Assembly: GCA_001599835.1 (NCBI GenBank)
Contig: BCIC01000001.1
Span: 1,696,761-1,760,760 of the forward strand
DNA: 64,000 nt
Direction of reading: 5' to 3'
From: Thermoascus crustaceus
Lineage: Eukaryota > Ascomycota > Eurotiomycetes > Eurotiales > Thermoascaceae
A program made the translations under genes and the position numbers. The notes beneath the pieces were generated by a model that made no database searches, was not told the DNA's origin, and saw only the letters and a list, made by a program, of their open reading frames with translations. How positions within the stretch are numbered: position 1 is the stretch's first letter; each line of letters starts with the position of its first letter. Shown here piece by piece: positions 13,000 through 25,963 of the stretch.

Positions 13000-13860
13000 T
13001 TGGGGCGGGTGAAGTCGCAGAAGCTCTGGTCGTCGAGGGAGATTAGAGGGGGGAAATCATAGAAAGCAAGAGACGAAGGTTGGTTCTCGGGCAACATCCG
13101 GATGGAAAACCAGCATCTGATGTGCGGAGGGTTGAAACGACAGATCCCACGAGCTCCTGCTTCTTTTTCTTGTAGGTTATGTACTTGTGGAGAGCGGGTC
13201 GCTGCGGCCGGAGCAAGGTCAGGGTTTCCGCAGGACTATATTGCAAAGCACTGAAAGTAAACACCAGGATCAAGGACGTGTCTTAGTCTATCGAACAGCG
13301 GAATTGAAGAGGAGCGTAGGAAAAAAAGATGGTGGTGCTTGCAGGGTAGAAGAGGATAGTCATGGGAATTGATCGAGAAAGGCAGGCGATGGGCGCGTGG
13401 GGGGGATCCGCTGCTTGTACCCAGAGCTGCCAGTTGACCGGGTTCTAAATAATCCACGTAGATCGGCCGCGAAGTTCCAGAACCTTTCCAGTATTCGTTC
13501 GCGGCACGGCCGGGACTGATCGTTTGCGAGGAGGGGGACAAACGGTGGCTGCACGCCAATTACGATGGAAGAGGCGTGCCGGCGAGACGGGTACAAGGCC
13601 CCTTTGGACAGACTCGCCGGGGGAAGCAGAGCCACGGACGGGAAAAGGAAGTCGGGGATGGGTCCCTGCGGATAAAGTAAACACGGAGGAGCAATGGTAG
13701 CTCGACCAAAGGGACCACACGAGGGGTGGTGACGTGAGGGACGCGGGAGAGCGACGAGCGGCGAGGTTTGAGGACGAGAGCGAAGGCGACGGACGGGGGG
13801 CCGGGGGAAGAGGGCGATGGTGGGGAGCCAGCAGTCAGTTAGCTAACTAGTTGCTACTGG
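13000..13860 (-). promoter_or_regulatory. Leader and promoter of the CP2 factor gene
   Basis: The stretch upstream of the factor's start is GC-rich and purine-rich on the plus strand (for example 13735-13815), so it is pyrimidine-rich in the direction of transcription. Overlapping minus-strand frames at 13236-13720 have no recognisable content. I read it as a long leader plus promoter. Confidence 0.5.
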
Positions 13861-16800
13861 CTGCTCCGTGCAAAAGTGCAGACACGCCCATCCTTATTAA
13901 CTGATTTATACATGGGAGTCGTACGCTATCTGTCATATCGGTATCGTGGTATGTATTGCCAGCATGATGTCGGTATGCCCGCCGTATCCGTCTATCTGCG
14001 GGTCTTCCATATGGATAGAATTAGAAGAGGCTCAGGTACAGCAGTGGGGACTCTGTGTAACGACAGATGACGGCTACCTCGCCGGTCATGATGTGCATCA
14101 TTCGTTCGAACGACTTAGATGATTGTTCTAATAATATTACCCCGTCTACGGCTGGCTCGACCATGGTGCGGTCTGCGGATCCAAACTATGGTGACGGTCT
14201 GTTGATCAACTCGGTCGGTTTCCATCGGCGCTGGCGCTCCGGACACTCGAATTGCTACACACATCAACCCGATGACAGTAAATCATATCGACTGACCGTC
14301 CAACCCTCTCATGGTCTTAAAACAGCCACACTGCGCCACAAATCTCCTGGGGTATGCGGTTCTCTGACCAAGCAAGCAACACGTCCTGGGATAATCGCAG
14401 AAGATCGCAGCAACTACTTGCCACGGATGATGCAACAGGGAAGCTCTTCTTTCCATCCCCGGCATCTGGCGCAGTCGAAGCTCCTCAAAGCGCCATTGTA
14501 CCTCACAAGTCCATTGTCACTCCATGAAGACAACTGTTAGGCTGTTCCATCAAAGTTGTTCCGGCATCAAAGAGAAAACAACGTCTATGACATATGCCTC
14601 TCTTGTGGACCTCTTCGGAGTACGAAGTACGTGAAGGCATGCTCCTGTTTTGTGGACACTACGTAATTTCATCATTTATACGCAGTGGAAAGCTGTGTTT
14701 TCTACAGTACCCCTCTTCAATTGCTCTCCACGGCCGAGTTTCGACCAGGTATTCTCAATTGTAGGTCACAAAATGTTTTATCGTTCCATAGAATACTATA
14801 GTACATCCGTCGCAGAGGTCCAGAGTATCTCTTCGCAATATCAGATTCTTAAGGTAATAAGGTCCTTTCGACAGCCATTGTGGGTTTGGAGTGTTGACGT
14901 CGTCCTCATGAACAGTTTTCTAGGTATATGGTAGATATGGATTCCTACTCCCCAGCGGACCTGTCCGTGGGTCACGGAAGAGTCTCGGTCTCTGACCCAG
15001 AAAACCATCTTCTGATCCCCACAGTGTTGTGGTTTTCTCCTCACAGCTCCCGCCACTATGATTAACACTCCCCGCAGGCATTGATCATAGATAAGTCATT
15101 ATCTTTCTTCTCAAGTTTAACCACAACACCCAAGGGGTGAAACCCCTGGTCATCCTGGCTAAAAAAGACTCAAGAGCAAATCTGCAAGAAGGGACAGCAG
15201 GTGGGGGGTTAAACGCAGTAGCTTCGAGTCCTGCGCTAGTGGTTGCTTCGCCACAAAATGGATGCCAACACAGTAATCTCTCGAGGCGGCATGATGGCAG
15301 CCGTCAGTTCCTGCAAAAAAGCTCCCAGGAAACTTCCGGGCAGCAGCCAGCCGACAGAAATACATGGAACCTTTCTTCCATTGGAGCTAGAACAATGGGC
15401 CCTGGGTGATAGATGGGATTCCTGCCTGCTTCGGTTAGCCGACAGCAAACGCCCCCCGTTTAAGCGGGCTTCCGCAAGCAAATAATCTTATTCCACAGGA
15501 CCATCGTAAGCTTTTACCAGTCCATGATGTGAACTTTTTAGGCCAGAGAAGCCCACCGACTCCGAGCACGGGAACAAGTGTCCTGTGCTATCATCTATAG
15601 GGGACTCCATCTCATTGCGTCAGCGGCAGTTGCTGATCTTTTTTCAAAGGTCAAGGATGCACCGCAGCTGTCGCACATCCACTGATCATAGGATCGCCCT
15701 ACCCGTGCGCCCGTTGAACCGGGGCCCCCCGCTATAGATGAAGTCTATGACATCATCCTCCTGCACAGTACCTTGATGCCGTGGGAAACAGGCGGTAAAC
15801 TCTGCCAGCGAATAATAAGGGACTGTCAAACGAACAGGGGCTTGGCCGAATACCGACCTGGGCTTCTGGATAGCAGATGGAGAGGGTTACCGGCCCACGA
15901 TAAGAATCCCATCAGGTTCTCTATTGCGTACTGCGTACACCGTGGGTTCCGTAACCGCCGCGCAACGACCCTATTCCAAATGCGTCTCAAATGGGAGGCT
16001 CATCCTCCGTCAATTCCTTAAATCTACAGCTGATGCCAAGACGTACGTGAAATACAGTAACTTCTCAGAGTGACCTCCAATATCGTATGTACATACAATA
16101 CACGTATTGTACAACATTACAGTGTGGTGATCAGATTCTCATCTCAGTGCCAGCAATGCTCCAACTCGACACTGATATCTATCTAGATTTCGTCGGTAGC
16201 AGAATACTTTCCAAACATTAATACTGACTTCTTGATACTCAAATCACAGTTCTGCCATGTTTGGTTTCACACCCACACTGTATCCTCTAGACCAAGGCCA
16301 GTAAACTGTGAAATTTATTTTAGGAATAATGGTCCGCTTCAATGCAGAATGGCTTCTCTCTTCCATGGCTACCAAACCATACGTGGCTCTTCCCTAAACC
16401 TACTGCATAGAAGTCTCAGACGGCCTCCGGACTCAAGGGACCCATCATCGCTAAAACCCAAGCTGTTAGTTAAATCTTAAAGCCTTTTAACTCTACCTAC
16501 ACGGAAAAGCCATGTTCCAACTTACCAGAAAAACCAACCATCACCCATTCCGTGTATGGGGTCTGCAAATGTGCCCCCGACATCGCCCCGACTTATTTCC
16601 CCAGGAGGATAAGACCAGACACGCGGCCTCCATCAGGAATGGATCTGTGCTAAGCAACTTGCGGACGCTCATCAGAAAACGAAACTCAAACCGTAAATTT
16701 GACAAACAGACCGCAGATCCCATGTGTCTATCTTCTGCAGCTGCTATATTCCCCGTAACTCAAATATGTGGAGCAGACCCCGACGGATAGGGAAGGTAAT

Positions 16801-19800
16801 TAGTGATCCTGACGGCCTGGCCAAGGCGGCAGACAAAGAGAACGAAAGTCTAGAAGCCCGTCGCGTCGTTGCCATAATGGGAAAATTTCCGGTAATTCAT
16901 CTGTTCCAGGCACGCAAGGCTATCGCTTTAGGTACACACAATGCCGGGTCAATTCCGATCTATAACACTCCCAAAGTTCTCGACTTTGAATCATTTGTAA
17001 TGTTTGATCGTTTTTGACTATCTAGAATAGGAAACGGTTTTGAATAATCTATGGACTGTCAATGCGCTATTAATATTTATTTATTATACCATACATCGAA
17101 TTTCTAAAAACTCTCGAGGATTGCGTGTCAACAGCTGATAAATATGTATCCCCTGTGGGTTATAAAGCTTAAGCAGATAACTTCCTCTGCCCTCTCCTTG
17201 GCATTACCTACCATCTACCCCGTACACCCTTGCTACTCCAGGGATCCCTATACAATTTTCTACACAGTACATCACCGCATCTATCCTCCGACAGAATCCG
17301 AAAAGAACGATCTCTGTACGTACGGTTTTCCGCGGGCTAGGTGAGAACGTGAGGAAACGCGTCGGATTAATGCCACATGGAAAAAGATGCACCCCTAATC
17401 CCAGTAAACACGGTGGCGATTTTCCGCCAGATACTGACACTGTTTGATAAGGCTACGGATGGTTCGGAGAGTACTCCCGACAAAACGACAACTGCATCCT
17501 CATAAAACTTCGTAAGTCAGATCTATCTTTTACCACATGTAGCATTGAGATCGTCGGACCGGGACCAGAAAGGGCTGAGACAGCCTGAGACACGAGGCAA
17601 AAAGACGTTGGACGGCGCATCGAGAAATCGCCTGTTCTTCAAGACACCGTGCGCCTCCTTGCGTCCTGTGCTGCATTGCCTCATGTTTAACGTCACGAAC
17701 ATCCATGGAAGACCTCAGTTTCCTAGAAGGGTACGAAGCCTAAAAAAATCACAAGCTTCAACTCGGGGGGTTGTTGTTACTGCGTAGATCTGCACATCCC
17801 TTTGCCTCACCTCCCAGACGGCCTTATCAGTCGACGGAAAAATTACACCTCAGCGCCTGACCACATATACATGAACCAATTGACATCTTCGCTCTGGCAA
17901 TCGATCGAACAATCTCCCTGCTTGCTATCATCACCGACATCCCTCAGCTGCAGTGTGGCCCTAGCTAGCTATCAACCTTAGGAGCTAACTAGCAGCGAAT
18001 ATCAGACAGCAAAGACAGGGGTTACGTTCCCCGCACTACTGCCCGGCAGCAGCCAGGGAAACACAGCGTCAGGCAGCCACCTACGACATCAGAATTTTGA
18101 AACAGCAACTTCAGCCGCACAGGTCCGACGAGTTAAATGAATCACCGCGGTCCGACTCCGCGGGAAAAAAAAGGTGCGCATATCCCCGTCAGTGCGAGCA
18201 AGAAAAAAAAAAAACATGGAGAGAGAAGATCTCTCTCGTGTCCATCTCTCCATCCGCCCCGACTTTCCGCGGCTTGGCTTCCAGCGCCCTGAATCTCCAC
18301 AGGCCGAAAAGAAGCTCTGGACCTATCGTGGCCCATGACGTCCGCCACAGACGTCGTTGCCGCAGACCGGTATCCGCAGACCAAGATCATTCTCTCAACG
18401 TGGCTGCATCATGACGTTCGGATTCGCTGGATGATCGTAGGGCTCTTTTAGGAGTATACGTACATACTGCGGATATCATGGGTCTTTTACTCTGCAGGTA
18501 AAAGCTATTATTATCATAGTTATGGGTCGCAGTAGTAGAAGGGTGCATAGCGTTGAGCAGAGTCTCTCCTCAAACACAGGTTTTGGCATTTCTTTTTCTT
18601 TCCCCTTCTACTGTGTGCAGGGTACAGGCCACATTGTCCATGGTGTACCTAATGCACGGTGCTGCATCATACAGTTATCGATAAAACTTAAAGAGGACGA
18701 TCGGTCGCACACATGGCAGGCACTAAATAAAAAATATGTTGAGATATTTGCGTCACACTCTGATCTTTCCTTTTTCTTTGATTGTGCTGCATATTGACCA
18801 CCAATCAATTTCCTGTCTGCGTAACCTATCCCGATATCTAGGGTTAAATTCAAATCCCGAAACAAGAGTTAGGAACGAAACAAGATATTTCCAGCAATTC
18901 CCGATATACATACAATATCAGGAAAATGGTCAATCTTTTTCTTTCAGTGGAGCACAGTGATGCTTATCAGGAACCAAGAAAAAGCAAAAAAGAAAAATCC
19001 AAATCGGATCAAAAAGATTAATAAAAGAAAAAGGGGGAAAATCAAAACAGTAAAGAGACAAAAGTATGAATCTCTACCTACCTATCTCCTGTCTACCATT
19101 CCCGGAAACCCAGATATTGCATTGCGTCAGCCCTTTTTTTCTTCTCTTCTATTTCCCACCGCTCCATGGGACCGGGCCCACCTGTAAGGTCCCTCGGTCC
19201 CTTGTCGTTGGCAGTTTGCCAGTTTGCATGGCATGCGTGGTCTTTTTTAAGTTTGACACCGGTTAATTCAATTCTGTGGAGTATTGTATACACATCCCGT
19301 TTGCCTAGAAAACTCAGCCTCGCTCTATAAGTTCATGCGATTGCATGGTCTGATGTATGAGCGCACAATAGCAATACGGTATAGAACGGACGGGGTTCAG
19401 CCCCTCTTTTTGCCAGTGGGAGCACTACCTACCTAACTGTATAGGGAAAACTCCGCTGTTCGTTGCCTTGTCTCGTCTGATCCGAGAGATGGCGTAAGCT
19501 GGGTCAATTAGAGTACCTATGACATAGTACTTTGGTACTTACTAATGTATGTACACATCTCTAAATAGCAAGTGTCGAACGGAAGAGGTCTCAACAAAAT
19601 GATAATGAGAGTCTGCCTAACCTGTAGAAAAATAAGAACGGCTGAATAAGAAAAAAAAAGGAAAAGATAGAACAGAACTTCTTGGTATTTACCTACTTTT
19701 GTGAAATCTTTTCCAGCTGTTTACGCTTTTACTTTGTTTATCTTAATTAGGTAGGCACTGAACATGGGGTGAAAAATGATCTGCACAACAACATCTCGCA

Positions 19801-20502
19801 CCATAACGGCCAAAAGAAAAGACTGAAGATCTGGTCATGCAGATAGTCGTTCGCTTTTCCTTGCTGCAGAAATCACTGCCACCGATTTACGATGCCGGTC
19901 ACGAACCGTAAAAGGACTATCATGCAAATATTTCCGAAACGAGCGGGATACATTTCTATTCTATATGCAAGATACCGGGCGATCTAGATTAGCCTTATCC
20001 GCTTGATCGATATGTAAGGTACTAGATTAGGCAGGTAGTTAGATCTGCAAGATGGACTTCTGCAGGTATCTGAGATAGCGGTATGCAGGACGGGCGATGT
20101 TAGCCCTCCTTTAAAGCCCACATGTAGCTTCAAGCTGATGCGGGCGTAGAGAGCGGTTAGTTGCTTGTGATGTATCATAGGGCAATCTGCAATCTGAGAT
20201 GTCCGGAAAAAAATGTCATGCAAGAAGCCTTTTCTGGTAAGTTGGACGTGACTCGTTGGAGTCTTTATCCGAGTATGACAGGGGCTGAGGCACTAAGGAA
20301 AGTGACAGGGAACTGTGAACTTGGCAATTTTAATACGGTATTTTAGTTGGAGAGTACGGGCAGCCGTGTTGTGCGGGCTGATAGCCGGGGGAAGTTTATC
20401 ATTCCTTCTGTCAACGTGCCCTAGGGAACTTGGTCTATCGGCCTCATGCCCTGCTCAATTGGGATTAGCGCCTGCTAACCGCACAGTTCGCTAATCAAGT
20501 AG

Positions 20503-20527
20503 GGTGGAAACTCATACAGTTTCCACC
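20503..20527. repeat. Perfect 10 bp inverted repeat (hairpin)
   Basis: GGTGGAAACT and AGTTTCCACC form perfect 10 bp arms around a five-base loop, CATAC. It lies in the gene-free region, so it is not evidently a terminator of any gene seen. Confidence 0.6.
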
Positions 20528-22892
20528 ACCCCATAACTAATAACTAATACAATTGGTTCTTATGACCAGACACTCCAAGATCTTCTAAAAGTAGGAACAG
20601 CAACTGCAGTACTTTTGGGGGATGAAAAATTTACCATCTGCGTGATGTCCGTGTCCCTGAGCTGTCCAGAAGCAACTATGCCTTGCAGGATTATTGGTGC
20701 CATGATTTACCATAGGTCCCAACACTAGGGGTGGTGGAGCTTTCAACATGCAGGGGTTCTTCTTCGATCACATGGCCTGTTTCGGCGGAGTCTTCACTAG
20801 GCCAGCCTGTAGGGCTTCTCCTATGCTGGTTCCCGGTTGCTGCTCATTTTTGGTTCTGCTCCTTTGATCCCCTATGGGGAAAGTCGAAGGAATATATGGG
20901 CTACTCATACATTTTTCCCAAGTCCGCCGTGCCATGATCTCCTTCTCTTGGAAAGCACCGGGTTAAAGATGGCAATATGATAGGTTTCTTTTATGGTAGA
21001 TACTACTTTTGGTAGGCAGAACTCCAATCCTCTCCTGTAATAATACTATGCGCTTAGGAATGCTTGCCACGGTTCAGACGTGCGGTAAAAATACCTCTGA
21101 GTATCCAGCATTGTAAATCACTGAATATTAACTTATCAAGGTGCATTTTTTAGCGTCCCTAGAAAAAAAAAGTGGAACTGTGAGAGCAAAGCCAATCTGG
21201 AGTTAGAGATCTTACGTCTCATATAGGGAGCCCTGAAGATGCTACCAATTGCCCATGTTGCACTAGTCGTATGCATCTGTCGATGATCGAACCGCAATTC
21301 GCCAAAAGGGGAAAGTACATGACATCACATCGGTGCAAACACGCTGGGCATTGGACGGAGATAATATCCAGACGCTTCCAAATAGGGAAGCTGGCCTAAG
21401 GCGAGATGTTTATCGGCGAAGAACACGGCAAAAAGATGGACTTCCAAGCATACCTAGACACCAAATAGGATAACGAGAGCATTCAAGGAAACACAAACCC
21501 TTCAGAAATAGCCTAGGCTGCGGTCATCGTGCTCACCTGAACCCTCATACAACACAGTGAAAGAGCCTTTAAGTGGTAGGAGTTACCCTGTAGGAAAGAA
21601 GCACGATCATACTAAACCAATTGTTGAATATGTTGAAGACAATATGTGAGTAGTTCTCGTTCGAAGGTTCCCTCAGGGACCATTACCCCCGACCGTTCCG
21701 CCAATAATTCTCCATAAGCCCAGGAACTAGGCCTTGCAAGATACCCGATACAGCATTACTTAGGAAAAGTCTCCGTTTCCTTCCCTTGTGATACACTATC
21801 GAAAAATACAGCTTTCAGTCTGAATGAAATCAAAGCAGCCAATGATACGACAGTACTGCTTGTCCCATTGTGATCTATATGCATAGGTCACTGAGCATCG
21901 CTGATCGCTAAATGATCAGACATTGATTGGTCTTTTTGACCGTGATCTAAAACTGCAATATCACTCTTATACTTGCTTCACTTGGAAAAGTGCCAGTTTT
22001 CCAGCCTCCTTTCACTAGAAGTGTGATCGGTACCTACATAAGATACTAAATTAGTCAACTTCCCGTCCCAGCGTCATGGGCACTACTAGTACTTAATTAA
22101 ATCAGAAAATCTAGACCCACTGTTTCGGGGTGATCTTAGACGTGAACATTTTTAGATGCACGCGGAGTTATATTCCGTTACTGGCTCATTGATCTCCCGG
22201 CTACTAAAGCAAGATGTTGTGATTAGGTTGGTTCAATTCTTGGCTCCCCGCTTAGTTCTTTTTTATATGTTCATTAAAAGGTGAACCTCAGCTTTGGATG
22301 ATAGGCTCTACGGAAGAAATTTCCGAACTGCGATCCACAAAAGGACAAAGGTAATACTAGGATGTGTCATGGCCTCTTACCAGGATTTGCTACAACAGAT
22401 TGATACCTAGTGAACAGAATAGAATCAACAGGAAGCATAATACACCAATCAGAGTAGGTAGGTAGGTAACCAAATAAGATATGTCGTTCACTGGGCTCAC
22501 AAAGATACCCACGAGTGAGCAGAACCGGCGGAGTGAGGTTTGGATAGAGAGGATGGGATACTCACTAGACAACGTGCTCACCAAGCACACAGCACTCATG
22601 GGTCAGCAGAGTGACCATTTGAAGGTCCAGTTTATAGGTACTTAATTACTTAATACCGGGTAGTACATACACACTGCGTTATTTGCCATCGTGTATCTAG
22701 CTCCCATCCTGCTGTTTAGTCTTATCAGCGTCTCAGTTTCAATCCTGTATATCGGACCGTAGTGGCGATGAGTGATATTACGCACTTTAGCTGCATAATC
22801 AGGCGCAGCCTCTATATAATTTCCCTACCTATAGTATGTGAAACTGATGTACAACAGAACAATAATGAGAAGATGATAGAATAAATATTGTA

Positions 22893-23351
22893 TTACCCTG
22901 CTTGAAGATTTGTTTTAAAATTGGCAACGTTGGGCCTTTTCTGATTATTATTACTGTACAGATCAACATGCTTCTTCTGTAGGCTGCCTCTGCTTGTGAC
23001 ATGGATGGTAGTCCTTGAGATACTCTTCTGACTGCACTCTGCAATCAGTAGTACTGATCCTGTGGGAAAGACCCTTGAAGCCCTGAAGGATGCTGATTTT
23101 GCCCTCTTTAGCTCACTGACCAGGCCATACGCATCTTTTGAATGGGTATGCTCTGCGACTGACCAGCCATTTCTATAGAAGAAATCAGCTCGAGGGCCAG
23201 GCCAGTAGATATTAGACGGTTTGAAGATGTTGCAAACAAGTTTTCTGCTCGCTACAGCTATGCTGATTTGGCTGTCCGATATCAGTTGCAGGACTTCATT
23301 CAAGTAATGCAGACACGTCTGTACAGGTAATGTGCACTGAAGGTATATCAC
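22893..23351 (-). other. Uncharacterised open frame, possibly a gene relic
   Basis: A frame of about 150 codons with balanced amino-acid composition (for example YWPGPRADFFYRNGWSVAEH). It has no ATG at its upstream end, no family I recognise and no clear neighbouring exon. It may be a chance frame or part of a decayed gene. I list it because it is one of only two such frames in this long region. Confidence 0.15.
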
Positions 23352-24527
23352 AGCTTGCTTACACTACTGGGGTTATGTCATCTGACTTCTTCTTTTGTCA
23401 TTTCAAATTGTGATTTTCTCATCAAAAGATGCAAATGAGTCTCCTATGTGACATAAAAAAAAACTTATAATATCTCCAGACTGGACTTACTGTCACGACA
23501 TCTCTGCAAGTATCATCGGTGTCATAATATCATTGCAGAAGAAGCCCTGGAACTCTGCACGCCAGAAACGGTATCTACTGTATGAGATCAAGCGGGATCC
23601 TATCTGGGAAAGCGTCTTAACCTGGTTGGGCAGCTACACAGTCTCTTCCAATCCATAATCTGATGTTGACGAGGGTGTTGTCTATATATGCGAAAAAAAA
23701 CAACACTGTGTGCAGGAAAAATACTGCTTGCTATGCAGGCTCTGTTCGAGTTTGAGGCTCCTGAGCCATAAAATCTTGCCCTGTGAAGCACTTCTGATTT
23801 GAACTGGAATTATCTAGGCGCTTACTGTTGCGCATAGGGTTGGTGAGTTGAAGCATGGTCAACACTGCCTCACATTGAAAAGAAGGGATAAAATGGTGAG
23901 ATTGTGAATGTTGACAAGTGATGAGAAGTAAGAAGGGTGTTTATTCCCAGGTAGGTGGACGAGTTACGAGTCCACTGGCAAGGAGGATGAAGATGAGGAT
24001 GCCGCCCTCGGGAGGTGATATACCTACTGGTATGTCTGGTTCCTTAGGTCCAGTCTTGGACTATGTGTCCGGCCAGGTCAGAATCCCAACGACAAGGAAT
24101 CCATCTGGGGTGACTCTTTGCGCGTTGATGGCGAGGCCAAGTTAGAAGCAGTGTTATAGGTGATGCCTATGCAAGGTGACATTTGTAGACCCTGTGCTCG
24201 ACTTTAGGACAGATACGGGCGGGTCTGAGCTAGGGTTGTAAAATGATCAGGCTGATACTAAAAGACAACATGGCAGGAAACACGTGACCATGTTGGCATT
24301 CAGATGCGAGTCAGCATGTGTAGAGATCAAAAGACGAATTACCAGGAATGACAACTTCGCACATTATCGAGTTTCCACCTGGGAAAGAACCAAAAATGCA
24401 TTTCTTACATGCCCTATGACATAGATACCAGGGTATATACCCGTATAGCCTAGACATCCTGTGTACACCGGTCTAAAAACAAATCGAACGTATATATGTA
24501 CATGTATGTGCATGTCGTGGAGGGATA

Positions 24528-25963
24528 CTATCTCAGTATCCATTGCGCTTTATAACACGAACCTGTCACCCTGAGTTTCGCATTGATTCTATCCGTCATC
24601 CACGCGGATTGCACGTCCGAGCTGCTGACTCCCCGTTTCACCATCTTCGATGTCAAACACTTGCCTTCCTTGAAGGAGTATTGCAGACATTCTGGATCCT
24701 TCGTGCATCGTGCTTCACAGTCACTCAGGGAGGCGAAGGACTGCAGTTGTTGCCCATCATCGGAAACTTCTCCGGCGTCATCGGAGAAGTTGTCCCAATC
24801 ATCGAGTGGAGCCACAAGGTCTCCTTCTATAAGCTCTCTGAATGCATCGCTGTGTAGGAGCAGGAATTTTCCCTTCTGGTGATTTTGTAAGTATATTTGG
24901 ACAGATAAACGTGTCACTGGAACTGTGACAGTATGTATCTACTTACCTCTCCAAACCACTGCTGATCGAATTGCCACAGGAGCTCTATATCCGCAGGGGT
25001 CAAATGGTGGAATGAGACCGCAGGATAGCACCACGCTTTGCGGCCATATGCGTCGGCAAAGAAATCGACTCCCCAGATCGTCGACGTTTGCATCATAGGC
25101 CATGCCCAGAGAAGGTTAACCCCGGCATCATGCAGAACCTTTCCAAGCACACAGTCACCTGCCCAGTGCATTGCTGTAAACTCGTCGATCTCTGCAGAAT
25201 GAGCTGCACGGTATTCGGAGACTTTCCGCATCGCTGGGTTAGAGATGATGGTTCCGGCACCACCGTAGGCGAATGTCACATCGCCTATCTGCATCTGCGA
25301 GCCGATGTAGAGCGGCTTTTCCGGATTGAATTGTGCAAGCCACGCCATCAGATTTGGCCAAAACGGGTAAGTGTCTGCCTCCATGAAGAAGTACCATTTT
25401 GCGTCAGGCCGAATCCGAAGAGCCTCATCGATCATCGGCACGAACTTCCATTTATCCAGCTTCCATCCCGGATTGTTGAGTTTTCCGGAAGGGCTGTTAG
25501 CTTCATCTATTAAATCATCGTCCAGGAGCCCTGGTCTTCCATGTTCGCGCAGGCGGTTGTAGATGCCAAAATCTGGGTTAGTCTGTTTGATTTCGTGACT
25601 GACATTGCGTAAGACATCGTGAGCACGGACCCCGGCAATTCGCTCCTCAAAGTCCGAGAAAATGACATAGTGCGGCACGCAGCGGAGAGTCGTTTGAATA
25701 TGCACGGGAACTTTGTCCAGTGCTTCAGTGACGCCGGTCTTTATGATGACCAGGACGTCTTCCATGCCAGGGATCTGGCGGCAGTCGGAGTGACCGACAT
25801 GGCTGTTATTGGGCGCGGGGTGTGTCTCCCCAGTATTCCAATATGGAACACGTGCGCCGAAGTTGGGGTTTAGCAAATGGCGAAGTAAAAGAAAGCCAAG
25901 GATAGGAGAAAGTATGACAATCCAGAGACGCGAATAAGGGAACCGCCAGCGGTAGGAATGCAT
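24528..25963 (-). CDS. GT31-like (fringe/DUF604) glycosyltransferase with C-terminal PAN/Apple domain
   Basis: Type II Golgi-type glycosyltransferase, 454 residues in two exons (24947-25963 and 24528-24875), joined in phase with a canonical GTAAGT donor. Residues 1-12 are polar and basic. Residues 13-32 form a membrane anchor (LWIVILSPILGFLLL), followed by a luminal stem. The catalytic region spans about 60-335: DVLVIIKTGVTEAL, then a DxD-like metal site in WYFFMEADTYPFW, then HWAGDCVLGKVLHDAGV and YPAVSFHHL, all typical of fungal DUF604/GT31 proteins. After the intron, residues 340-454 hold a PAN/Apple-like module with ordered cysteines (CEARCTKDPECLQYS, then GKCL). The donor sugar and acceptor are not known; a cell-wall or secreted glycoprotein substrate is likely. 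The start ATG directly precedes the anchor. Confidence 0.88.

Larger units (their letters stand above)
13861..24527. other. Long gene-free region (about 10.7 kb)
   Basis: No frame on either strand here reads as a known protein, and nearly all frames are below 110 codons. The longest are 14067-14540 (+, 157 codons) and 22893-23351 (-, 152 codons); neither shows a domain, signal peptide or paired exons. Visible structure is limited to a perfect hairpin at 20503-20527, a short GTAGG tandem near 22455-22470 and scattered TACCTA words. I see no long terminal repeats, transposase or reverse transcriptase motif. Non-coding RNAs or diverged repeats could be hidden here. Confidence 0.55.

Noticed and set aside
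14067..14540. Plus-strand frame of 157 codons in the long gene-free region
   Set aside because: No domain, no splice partner and ordinary chance length for the region; kept only as a possible target for transcript checks.
22160..22250. tRNA-like end (GGTTCAATTC) before CTCCCCGC
   Set aside because: The T-stem arms do not pair and no anticodon arm can be drawn.
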